Source: a bacterium (GTDB taxonomy: Bacteria; Actinomycetota; Acidimicrobiia; Spongiisociales; Spongiisociaceae). Taken from it: a DNA stretch of 64,000 bases. The stretch spans positions 1 through 64,000 of the forward strand of contig JAPPFW010000028.1 of assembly GCA_028821575.1 (NCBI GenBank), in the 5' to 3' direction. Under the pieces are notes generated by a model, which saw nothing but the letters and a program-made list of their open reading frames with translations, was not told the origin of the DNA and did no database searches. Shown piece by piece: positions 40,502-48,457 of this stretch (position 1 is its first letter; each line of letters starts with the position of its first letter). The translations under genes and the position numbers were made by a program.

Positions 40502-40963
40502 ATGACTGACACAGCTACCGCCCGTCTAGCAGACCGGATCTCCGGTTTCGGTTCGGTCCTCGCCCTTGCCGAGGATCTCACTCCGGCTCCGGAGCCCGCA
40601 GCTACCGACGACGCTTTCGATCGGGAGTTCCTCGCTCTGGTAGCCGCCGCTGAGATGCTGGCCGCCCCCGCCGCTGACGCCGACACCCCGGACCCGTCGG
40701 ACCCCGTGGCGACGACCGGCCCCCCGACACGACACCGGACCCGGACCGTCCCTTGGCGGCTTCCGGCGGAACCGGCGCCGTGGCGAAGCGGAACACTCTC
40801 AATCGTGGCGCAGATAGCAGGTGCGTGTGGCGGTGTCGTATCGGACGAGCTGCTCGATACCGAGGACCGGAGTCGAGTATTCACCCGTCGCCTTGCCCGC
40901 GCCGGGCAGGTGGTGGGCCGTTCGTATGTGGCGGGACGGCTGGAGGCCCCCGACCTCGGGTGA
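40502..40963 (+). CDS. First gene of the secretion operon, unknown function
   Basis: 153 residues, starting MTDTATARLADRISGFGSVL directly after the -10 element. Acidic and alanine-rich first half, then RHRTRTVPWRLPAEPAPWRS and a helical end (GTLSIVAQIAGACGGVVSDE, then RVFTRRLARAGQVVGRSYVA). No domain recognised. Position suggests an accessory or regulatory role for transfer. Confidence 0.6.
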   Translation: MTDTATARLADRISGFGSVLALAEDLTPAPEPAATDDAFDREFLALVAAAEMLAAPAADADTPDPSDPVATTGPPTRHRTRTVPWRLPAEPAPWRSGTLSIVAQIAGACGGVVSDELLDTEDRSRVFTRRLARAGQVVGRSYVAGRLEAPDLG

Positions 40964-41002
40964 CCCCAGGCCGCCCGGCGAACAACCAAAAGGAGGAACC
41001 AG

Positions 41003-41320
41003 ATGTTCGATGTTGTTACCAATCTGATGATCCAGTTCAGGATCCTGACCATTGTGGCCTTCAGCGTCGCGGTCGGCGCGATGATCTTCATCGCCTACGT
41101 CAAGACCCGCAGCACGCCCGCCGTTCTCGGCATCGCGGTGCTGGGGGTGGGAGCGATCCTACTCGTGGCCAACATCACCACCGTCGTCAACCTGTCCGGC
41201 TCCGACGTGTTCGGCACCCAGCACGCCCCGGTGAGCACCCCCGGGGTGGTCACCACGGTGGTGGATAGCGGCGGCTCGCCCTCCCCGACAACGACGCGCG
41301 GCGAGTTCGGGAACGGCTGA
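41003..41320 (+). CDS. Small two-helix membrane protein of the type IV secretion operon
   Basis: 105 residues with a very good AAAAGGAGG site. Two hydrophobic helices (ILTIVAFSVAVGAMIFIAYV, about 14-33, and AVLGIAVLGVGAILLVANIT, about 40-59) and a Ser/Thr-rich tail. Size and position before VirB4 are like VirB2/TrbC-type or TcpD-like small subunits, but no signal-peptidase site is clear. Probably a membrane component of the transfer channel. Confidence 0.6.
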   Translation: MFDVVTNLMIQFRILTIVAFSVAVGAMIFIAYVKTRSTPAVLGIAVLGVGAILLVANITTVVNLSGSDVFGTQHAPVSTPGVVTTVVDSGGSPSPTTTRGEFGNG

Positions 41321-41343
41321 GCTTCGAGGGACGGGGAGAAACC

Positions 41344-44130
41344 ATGTCAACCAAACGAGGCGGACGGACGTGCATGTCGTTCACGGCGGCGAGGCGTAGG
41401 CCCACCGAACTCGGTCGTATCCCGGGGCTGACCTTGCCGTGGACGTTCACCCTGTCGCAGGTGGCGGTCGGTGTAGGTGGACTGATGGTCGGGTTGCTGG
41501 CGGTCAGGCTGGGCGTGACGGCCTGGGTTCTGGCACCGCTGGCCCTTGCCACGTTGATCCTCGGACACGCCGTCCGCAGGGTGAAAATCGACGGGCGGGG
41601 GTTCCTGGCCGGGATGCTCGGCAAGCTACGGTTCTGGACCCATCTGCGGAGCCATGACCGGCTTGCGGACCGGGCCGCGGATGTGGTGTGCGACAACGTG
41701 GCTGTGGGCGGGGACCATTCGCAGTGGCTGCTGTTCAGCGTGGACCCGGCGAACTACGGGCTGCTGGCCGACACTGAGGAGGCTCTGGCGTCGGTGGCCG
41801 CGGTGGAGCGGCTGGTCACGGCCGTGGGCGGCGACCGCTGGCGTCTGCTGTCCACCGTGGCGGCGGTCACTCCCGATGAGGTCGCTGCCCGGATGCGTGC
41901 CGCCAGCTCCGCACCGTCGTGGGAGGCGGAGATCGCGGCCGAGACCGACCGGCTGCAGAGCGCTTCCCTGTCCGAGCGGCGGTTCTGGCTGTGGGTGCAT
42001 GCGGGACGGGTGCCCCTCCCCCGGGACATGGCAGGCTGGTGGTACCGGGCTCTGCGGGCATCGGGCTGGACCCGGCCGGCAAGGGCCTCGTGGCTTCGCC
42101 GGGATTGGCTTGCGGCACGCTCAGACCGGATAGTGGCCCGAGCCAACGGCACCGTGACGCTCCGACCGGCCACCCTCGACGAAGTGTGCGCCCTTCTGGA
42201 CCGGGTTCCTTACGGCGCTGCCGTCCCGTCTGTGCCAGACGACCCCGACGACCACCCTCATCTGATACTGCCCCGAGCGGTCGCCCACAGCGTGCAGGTA
42301 GGCCGGGGTGTGGTGGAATCGGCGGCGGCATGGCACCGGGGTTCCGCGGAGTGGTGTGAATCGACCAGCGGCATCGCGGTAGCTTCGACCCGCCACGCGA
42401 CGGTGGCGCATACGACGGTCGCCCTCGCCGATGTCCCCTCCGTCTGGCAGGTGCCGGGCGGCGGCGAGGTGCTTTGGGCGGTTGACGCCCTCGAGGATCC
42501 GTGGGATTGGGTGATGGACGTGTCGATCACTCCCCGCGCGGTGGCCACGGCCCGGACCCGAAACCAGGCACGGCAACTCGCCGGCCAGTGGGGCCAGTAC
42601 GACGGTGACCCGTCCGGTCCACCCCCCGAACTGAGGCTCGCGGCCGAACAGGTGGAAGGCCAGCGCGAGGAGATGGCGAAGCGGCCCGACTCGGACGAGT
42701 ACGGCGTGACTGTGTTCTTCAGTACCGCTGTCCACGTCCCGGCGGACAACCCCACCAACGCGGTGGCCATACTCCGAGACCGTATCCACCGCCTCGAGGC
42801 GCGTGCCGCCGCGGTGGGTATGGCTGTGGCGGCACCATCCGGCGACCAGGTCGCCGCTCGTCGTGTGTGGCTACCGCAGGTGGAGAAGTCCAGCGTCGTG
42901 GCCGACTACCGCCAGGTGATGCTCTCGGACGGACTCGCCGGGCTGGGACCGCTGCTGCAGTCCCGGGTGGGCGACCCCCAGGGAGCGCTGCTGGGCCTCC
43001 ACGACGAACGCGGCTGGTTCGAGCCGATCTTGTTCGACCCGACTCTCGGCCCACGGGCTCGTACCGTCGGCGGCGACCCTCAATCCCCCTCGATCGGCGT
43101 CCTCGGCAAGCTGGGAACCGGAAAGAGCGTGTTCCTGAAGCGGGTGCTGTGGACGACGTTGGCGCTCGGTGGCCAGTGCGTGGTCGTTGACCGCTCCGGG
43201 AGGGACGCAGCAGAGTACGTCACTTTCGCCCACGCGGTCGACCAGGTGACCGATTTGGCGGTGGAAGTGATCGACGTGACCGGCGGCGGGGTATCCCTCG
43301 ATCCTTTGCGTACCATCCGCGATCGTCGAGCCGCGGCTGACACCGCGGTGAGGGTGCTTTCCTACGTCGCCGACCTCGATGCCCGATCCACCGTGTCCAC
43401 CCAACTCGGCCGGGCAGCCGCCCGCTGCCACGGCCGCCCGATCCTCGACCTCATCGCCGAAGCCTCCGCCGCTGACACCACCACTCCCGCCGGTGTGTGG
43501 GCAAACCTCCGGAACCTGGTCGAGCACCTAGCGCAGGACACGATAGCGGCCGCTCTGTTCGACCCTGAACGCCGCCCGGTCGACCTGTCCGCCGACCTGG
43601 TGGTGCTCCACGCTCCCGGCTTGACTCTGACCGAATCCCCCGACACCGCAGCTGATATAGCCGCCGCAGCGGTCGTCCTAGGGACGCTACTGGTGGGCCA
43701 CGCCGCCACCTTCGCTCATCCCCGGTTCGCCGGGCTGCTCCTGGACGAGGCATGGTCGCTGGTCAAGGACCCCCGCGCCCAGGCGGCGGTCGTCGACGCC
43801 CTGAGGGACGGGCGCAAACACAACACGGGTATCTGGGTGGGCAGCCAATCGGCCAAAGACTTCTCGGCCCCGGAACTGCGGGAACTGTTGGGGAGGGTAG
43901 CCGTGTTCAAGGTAGGAACCCTCGAGGCGGCGGGCGCTGCCGCCGAGTTGGCCGGGGCGGACCCCGACATAGCAGCACCGCTCCTGACGAGCCTCCCCAC
44001 CGGGACGATGCTCTGGCAGGACGTCTTCGGACGGTTGGGTGTCGTCGACGTGTTACTCCCCGCCGACCCCCGCGCTGCGGTGGCGATCGATACGACACCC
44101 GACGCTCCACTAGCCGCGGTGCGGGCATGA
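41344..44130 (+). CDS. VirB4-like conjugation ATPase with N-terminal membrane (PrgI/TcpE-like) segment
   Basis: 928 residues. The first ~90 hold a basic start and two membrane helices (LSQVAVGVGGLMVGLLAVRL, WVLAPLALATLILGHAV), like a fused PrgI/VirB3-type part. The ATPase has Walker A LGKLGTGKSVFLKRV (about 587-601), GQCVVVDRSGRDAAEYV, Walker B FAGLLLDEAWSLVKD (about 796-810) and NTGIWVGSQSAKDF. It powers assembly and substrate passage in Gram-positive type IV secretion. The stop overlaps the next start (ATGA), so the operon is coupled. Confidence 0.92.
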   Translation: MSTKRGGRTCMSFTAARRRPTELGRIPGLTLPWTFTLSQVAVGVGGLMVGLLAVRLGVTAWVLAPLALATLILGHAVRRVKIDGRGFLAGMLGKLRFWTHLRSHDRLADRAADVVCDNVAVGGDHSQWLLFSVDPANYGLLADTEEALASVAAVERLVTAVGGDRWRLLSTVAAVTPDEVAARMRAASSAPSWEAEIAAETDRLQSASLSERRFWLWVHAGRVPLPRDMAGWWYRALRASGWTRPARASWLRRDWLAARSDRIVARANGTVTLRPATLDEVCALLDRVPYGAAVPSVPDDPDDHPHLILPRAVAHSVQVGRGVVESAAAWHRGSAEWCESTSGIAVASTRHATVAHTTVALADVPSVWQVPGGGEVLWAVDALEDPWDWVMDVSITPRAVATARTRNQARQLAGQWGQYDGDPSGPPPELRLAAEQVEGQREEMAKRPDSDEYGVTVFFSTAVHVPADNPTNAVAILRDRIHRLEARAAAVGMAVAAPSGDQVAARRVWLPQVEKSSVVADYRQVMLSDGLAGLGPLLQSRVGDPQGALLGLHDERGWFEPILFDPTLGPRARTVGGDPQSPSIGVLGKLGTGKSVFLKRVLWTTLALGGQCVVVDRSGRDAAEYVTFAHAVDQVTDLAVEVIDVTGGGVSLDPLRTIRDRRAAADTAVRVLSYVADLDARSTVSTQLGRAAARCHGRPILDLIAEASAADTTTPAGVWANLRNLVEHLAQDTIAAALFDPERRPVDLSADLVVLHAPGLTLTESPDTAADIAAAAVVLGTLLVGHAATFAHPRFAGLLLDEAWSLVKDPRAQAAVVDALRDGRKHNTGIWVGSQSAKDFSAPELRELLGRVAVFKVGTLEAAGAAAELAGADPDIAAPLLTSLPTGTMLWQDVFGRLGVVDVLLPADPRAAVAIDTTPDAPLAAVRA

Positions 44131-46436
44131 CATTACGAGTTCCCCTCCGGGGGGGACTGATCGGCGCGGCCGTGGCGGCTGTCCTCCTTGCCGTCACCGC
44201 CGTGCCGTCCGCAGCAGCGGAGACCCCCCTGGAAACCCCCTCCATCACCGCCCCGGTCGCCGAGCCGACCGGCGGTGGGCCGGCCCCAGACAACGACACC
44301 GAACCGTCGTTGACTCCGGAAGGTCAGCGGCTGCTCGACTGCTTCGAGGCTGCCACCGGAGGCGACGCGGAGGGCTGCACCGTCGCTAGCGACGCCGACA
44401 GCAGCGACGAGGGCACCGGGTGCCGGTTCAGGAAGGTGACCACTGAGGGCGGGGTCGGCGGTTTCCTCCTGGACTGCCCGGAGAAAGTTCCCGGCGTCGG
44501 CGACCTCCCGGACGGCTGCGGGTATCTGGACGGCCAGTGGTGCGGTGATGGCTTACCGACGGAGATACTGGAGCGGGAACTGGCCGCCTGCGTCGAACTG
44601 CCCACCGACGCCCCACTCAGGGACGTACTCGCCAGCCGGGGCTGGGCCGGGTCGATCCGATCCGGTCCGAGCAACATACCCGTCACAGTGAACCTGCGAG
44701 CCGCCTGCGAACACGACATAACCGCGAGGCTGGCAGCCATCAACGCCCCGCACGGCTGGTTCAACTCGTCGAACGTGCCCCGTTCCTCCGCCGGCTTCCC
44801 CATGTCCACCTACCACATGTACTACGGGGCGGGGGACTGGAAAGACTTCCACCGACGCTTCGTAGGGATGTTCCTCTCGCTGGCCTGGAAAGCAGGACAG
44901 GTCGCTCTCCGGATTGCCATGTGGGCGTTCGACTGGGCGGTGTCAGGACACGTCACCGAGATCCTGACCGGGATACCGACCGAGCTGGCCGAGCTGCTGC
45001 AGGAACGGGTAGTCCGCCAACTCCGCCTCTACGAGATGGGGCTGCTGCTGTTGGCCACCGCGGTGGGCTGGAAACTGCTCCGCGCCCGGGTGGCCGACGC
45101 GGCGGGCAGCCTGGTGTTCGCGCTGCTGGCGTTCACCATCGGCTGGATGTTCCTCACCCCGTCCGTGTTCGACGGCTACTACAAAGGCGCCCGAGCAACC
45201 CGCCAGCTGCTGGCCGAGGGTATGACGCTGGGAGTGATCGACGATGCGTCCACACCGGACAAGCTCGACGCGGCCGCCGCCCTCCAGATCGTCCTCGACT
45301 CGACGGTGCATCAGCCGTGGGAACAGCTGAACTTCGGCCATGCCCTCCAAGGCGACTGCGTGGACGCTGTCAAGAAAATCTTGGTGGACGGCATCCGCTC
45401 CGAGTCGTTCGCAGACCTCGACGATCTCGACGGATGCCGCAACGCCACCGCCGCTGACATCGCCGCCGGCCACTACCCCGACGGCAGCGCAATCGTAACG
45501 GGGGAAACTCTCAGAGCCTTCGCCGAGGTGCCGTCCGGCGAGCGCCTGTTCGGAACGTTCATCGTCGTGGCCGGCCAGATAGCGGTCGCTCTGCTGGTGT
45601 TCGGCGTGGCGCTCTTGGCGTTGCTGTCCGAAGTGCTCCTAGCCGCCGCCTTCGCCGCTCTCCCCCTCGCCGTAGCCGGGGTCGTCTGGCCGGGCGGGCG
45701 ACGCGTCGCGGGCGCCTGGTTCGCCCTACTGCTGCGGGGCGTCGTGGGGTTCGCGGCCGGGATGTTGTTCTTGAGCCTGGTCATGACGGTGCTGGCCGCA
45801 GTGGTCGGCCGCACCCAGGGGATGCCACTGCTGGAACGGTCCCTGGCGTTTCTGTTGGTGGCCTACGGCGGCCACAAACTCCGGAAGGTGTTCCCTAAAG
45901 CCGCCGCGCAGTTCAGCGCGTCGCTCGGCGGCAAAGTGTCGGCCGCGTTCAGCCAACAAGGCAGCCCCGGCTTGGGCCAGGGTGCCCTCGTAGGCGCCGC
46001 CGGAGGGCTCGCCGGTGGGCTCGCCGCCGCTTATCTCGCCCCGGGGCGGGCTATGGCCCGCACCGCGATGATGGCCAAACAGGGCCTCTCCGGAACGGCC
46101 CAGCGGGCAACAGGTCTGAGCGCGGCGGCGCTCAACGCCGCGTCGGCGACCAAACTAGCCCGGGCGAAAGAGAACCCTGACCCGAAGGTGACCGGCCCCG
46201 GCAAGCTCCTCAGCGGCCTTGCCACCGCGGCCGCCGCCACCCGAGGAGGCCGAGCGGCCCTGGCCGGTGGCCAGGCCCGGGGGGTGGTGTCCGCCGGTAC
46301 TCAAGCAATGGTGCAGTCCGCCGCTACGACACTCGCCGGTAAGGGCAAACTCGCCGGCGAGCGAGCCTCCCGCCGGGCCGGCGACCCGGCGTTCGTCGCC
46401 TCGCCCTTCGCCCAGAACCTTGGCGGTGGTACCTGA
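44127..46436 (+). CDS. VirB6/TrbL-like polytopic membrane protein
   Basis: 769 residues. Signal-like N-terminus (GGLIGAAVAAVLLAVTAVPS, cleavage near AAAE), a Cys-containing extracellular region of about 240 residues, then six or so helices (for example LYEMGLLLLATAVGWKLL, AGSLVFALLAFTIGWMFL, IVVAGQIAVALLVFGVALLA, GVVGFAAGMLFLSLVMTVLA) and an alanine-rich cytoplasmic tail. This order fits VirB6/TrbL-type channel proteins of actinobacterial conjugative elements. The C-terminal tail is low in complexity. Confidence 0.75.
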   Translation: MTLRVPLRGGLIGAAVAAVLLAVTAVPSAAAETPLETPSITAPVAEPTGGGPAPDNDTEPSLTPEGQRLLDCFEAATGGDAEGCTVASDADSSDEGTGCRFRKVTTEGGVGGFLLDCPEKVPGVGDLPDGCGYLDGQWCGDGLPTEILERELAACVELPTDAPLRDVLASRGWAGSIRSGPSNIPVTVNLRAACEHDITARLAAINAPHGWFNSSNVPRSSAGFPMSTYHMYYGAGDWKDFHRRFVGMFLSLAWKAGQVALRIAMWAFDWAVSGHVTEILTGIPTELAELLQERVVRQLRLYEMGLLLLATAVGWKLLRARVADAAGSLVFALLAFTIGWMFLTPSVFDGYYKGARATRQLLAEGMTLGVIDDASTPDKLDAAAALQIVLDSTVHQPWEQLNFGHALQGDCVDAVKKILVDGIRSESFADLDDLDGCRNATAADIAAGHYPDGSAIVTGETLRAFAEVPSGERLFGTFIVVAGQIAVALLVFGVALLALLSEVLLAAAFAALPLAVAGVVWPGGRRVAGAWFALLLRGVVGFAAGMLFLSLVMTVLAAVVGRTQGMPLLERSLAFLLVAYGGHKLRKVFPKAAAQFSASLGGKVSAAFSQQGSPGLGQGALVGAAGGLAGGLAAAYLAPGRAMARTAMMAKQGLSGTAQRATGLSAAALNAASATKLARAKENPDPKVTGPGKLLSGLATAAAATRGGRAALAGGQARGVVSAGTQAMVQSAATTLAGKGKLAGERASRRAGDPAFVASPFAQNLGGGT

Positions 46437-48457
46437 TGGGCAAAGGTCGCATCCGGAAGCTGGCGACCGGCGCTCAGCGCGCCGCGAAGGCGTACGCCGG
46501 CGACCCGAAAGCGGTCGCACGGCTGGTCCGCGACGCCGCCCGCAACACACCCCGGACGCTGCGCGTGGGCGTCGCCGCCGGGATAGCGACAGCAGCAGCC
46601 ATGGCCATGATCGCGGCCGCGGAGAGCGACCGGGAAGTGGACATACCGATCGGGGTGCTGGCAGGGAGCGGCAACGCGTTCAACGCCGCCCCGCAGGTGT
46701 GGACGTCCTACCAGCTCGCCGGCAGTGTCCTGTGCCTCCCCGGCGGTGGCTCGGCACTGTGGACGGACAGCACCGTCACGCCGCCGGTGGGTGACCGTCT
46801 GGACTGGAGGCTGGTCGCAGCGATCGGCCAGGTCGAATCCGGCCACGCCTTCGACACGCCCGTGAACGCGTTCGGGGATCTTCTGGCCCCGCTGGTCGGC
46901 CCGGCCCTCGACGTGGCCGACACCGACGGTGGCCGCTTCGACTTCTCCGCCAGCCGGGACGCACGGGTCGGCCCCCTGGGGCTGCTCCCCTCCGAAGTGG
47001 CCACAGCCGGCCTCGACGGCAACGGCGACCAGATCGCAGACCCTCACAACGTGTGGGACTCCGCCGCTACCGTCGCGTCTGTGCTGTGCGGCCTCGGGGT
47101 CGTAGACGACCCGGCCGGTGCCCTGCTCCTCTGGCGGGCAGACCCCGACTGGGCAGACCGGGTACTGGACGTGTGGGGCGACATGGAACGGACGGTCCCA
47201 TCCGCGCCGGGCACCGTACCGTGGGGCGCTCCCCTCGCTTACACACCCACGTCCGCCGCCGCCGGACCGGTCCTAGCCGCCCTGATGGCCCGCTGGGGAG
47301 GGTCCCCCGAGGCCGTGGAATGCGTCGCCGGGGAATGCGTCTGGCGGTTCACTGAGGCACCCGTCCGGTTGGCCGCCTGGTCAGGCCTACGGGAAGCGGG
47401 CTTCGCCGCGCCGGTGGCTCTGGGAGGCTTCGGTATGGTCGCCGCTGGGGATCCCACCCGCAACGACCGTATCGTCGCGTGGCACCCAAACGGGCTTGCC
47501 TGGCCGCTGGCGTCCACTACCCCGCCGCAGCCCGACGGCTACGAGACACCGGCATGGTGGGCGTTCGCGCTGTCCCCGGCCAATCCCGCCTGGACGGCCC
47601 CCAACGACGGCTACCAGGTGGAACTCCCAGTAGCGGCAGGAGCGATGGTGTACTCCCCCACCGATGGCGTGGCCGAATACCACGCCGGGGGATGCGTGGA
47701 AGTCACCGACAACGACGGGTCTCTGTGGCGGTTGTGCGGTGTCCGCTCCCAGCCGAGGATCGGGGCACCGCCCGCTACCGGCCCGCTCCAGGGCTTCCTG
47801 CGGGACTGGCCCCGTCTCGAAGCGGCCGCCGGGGTGACGGCACCGGCGCTGTTAACAAACCTCGGAACGTTCGCCTGCCGTACCGTGTCCGGATCCGACA
47901 CCTGGTCGCAGCACTCGTGGCACAACGCGGTTGACCTCGGGGTGGACATCGCCGGGAACCTGCAGAGAGAACCATACGACCTCGACTCCCAAACCACCCA
48001 CGACGCCCTCACCCGCCTCACCCGCTACCTCGCCCGGACGATGACCAACCCGCAAACCCGCATCCTCAAGGACGGCTCCACGCTGATACAAGACCAGGCG
48101 GCGCAACTCGGCGGCTACCAGATCCGCAACCTCATCTTCCACGAGGCTTACACCCCCGGCGACCCGGTGGTGGTCACCCGCCACGACGAACACCTGCACG
48201 TCGACTTCTGGGCAGGGGACCAGCCCAACGAACCGGACTGCGCCCCACACGAGGTGACAGCCGGGGAACTGGTGGGCATCGCCTACGGCGGGACGGTCAC
48301 CGTCGCGGTGACCACACCAGAGGGGCTGCGTCTCTGCCCACAAATACTGTTCGAAGCGTGGGCAGCGGGTGAACCACTCACCCCCGACGACCTCGACGAG
48401 CACCCCGAAGAAGAACCCGAACCCGAAGAAGAACCCGAGGAGGGATGCGATGGGTGA
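46436..48457 (+). CDS. Transfer-associated cell-wall hydrolase (SLT-like and M15-like)
   Basis: 673 residues; the start shares a base with the previous stop (TGATG). A single membrane helix near 45-61 (VGVAAGIATAAAMAMIAA) anchors it. RLDWRLVAAIGQVESGHAFD (about 121-140) resembles the catalytic helix of lytic transglycosylases (E in VESG). In the C-terminal third, WSQHSWHNAVDLGVD and DEHLHVDFWAG give the H-x6-D and H-x-H metal ligands of M15/extensin-like peptidases. The tail is Glu/Pro-rich. It should open peptidoglycan for the channel, as VirB1/TcpG do. Confidence 0.78.
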   Translation: MGKGRIRKLATGAQRAAKAYAGDPKAVARLVRDAARNTPRTLRVGVAAGIATAAAMAMIAAAESDREVDIPIGVLAGSGNAFNAAPQVWTSYQLAGSVLCLPGGGSALWTDSTVTPPVGDRLDWRLVAAIGQVESGHAFDTPVNAFGDLLAPLVGPALDVADTDGGRFDFSASRDARVGPLGLLPSEVATAGLDGNGDQIADPHNVWDSAATVASVLCGLGVVDDPAGALLLWRADPDWADRVLDVWGDMERTVPSAPGTVPWGAPLAYTPTSAAAGPVLAALMARWGGSPEAVECVAGECVWRFTEAPVRLAAWSGLREAGFAAPVALGGFGMVAAGDPTRNDRIVAWHPNGLAWPLASTTPPQPDGYETPAWWAFALSPANPAWTAPNDGYQVELPVAAGAMVYSPTDGVAEYHAGGCVEVTDNDGSLWRLCGVRSQPRIGAPPATGPLQGFLRDWPRLEAAAGVTAPALLTNLGTFACRTVSGSDTWSQHSWHNAVDLGVDIAGNLQREPYDLDSQTTHDALTRLTRYLARTMTNPQTRILKDGSTLIQDQAAQLGGYQIRNLIFHEAYTPGDPVVVTRHDEHLHVDFWAGDQPNEPDCAPHEVTAGELVGIAYGGTVTVAVTTPEGLRLCPQILFEAWAAGEPLTPDDLDEHPEEEPEPEEEPEEGCDG

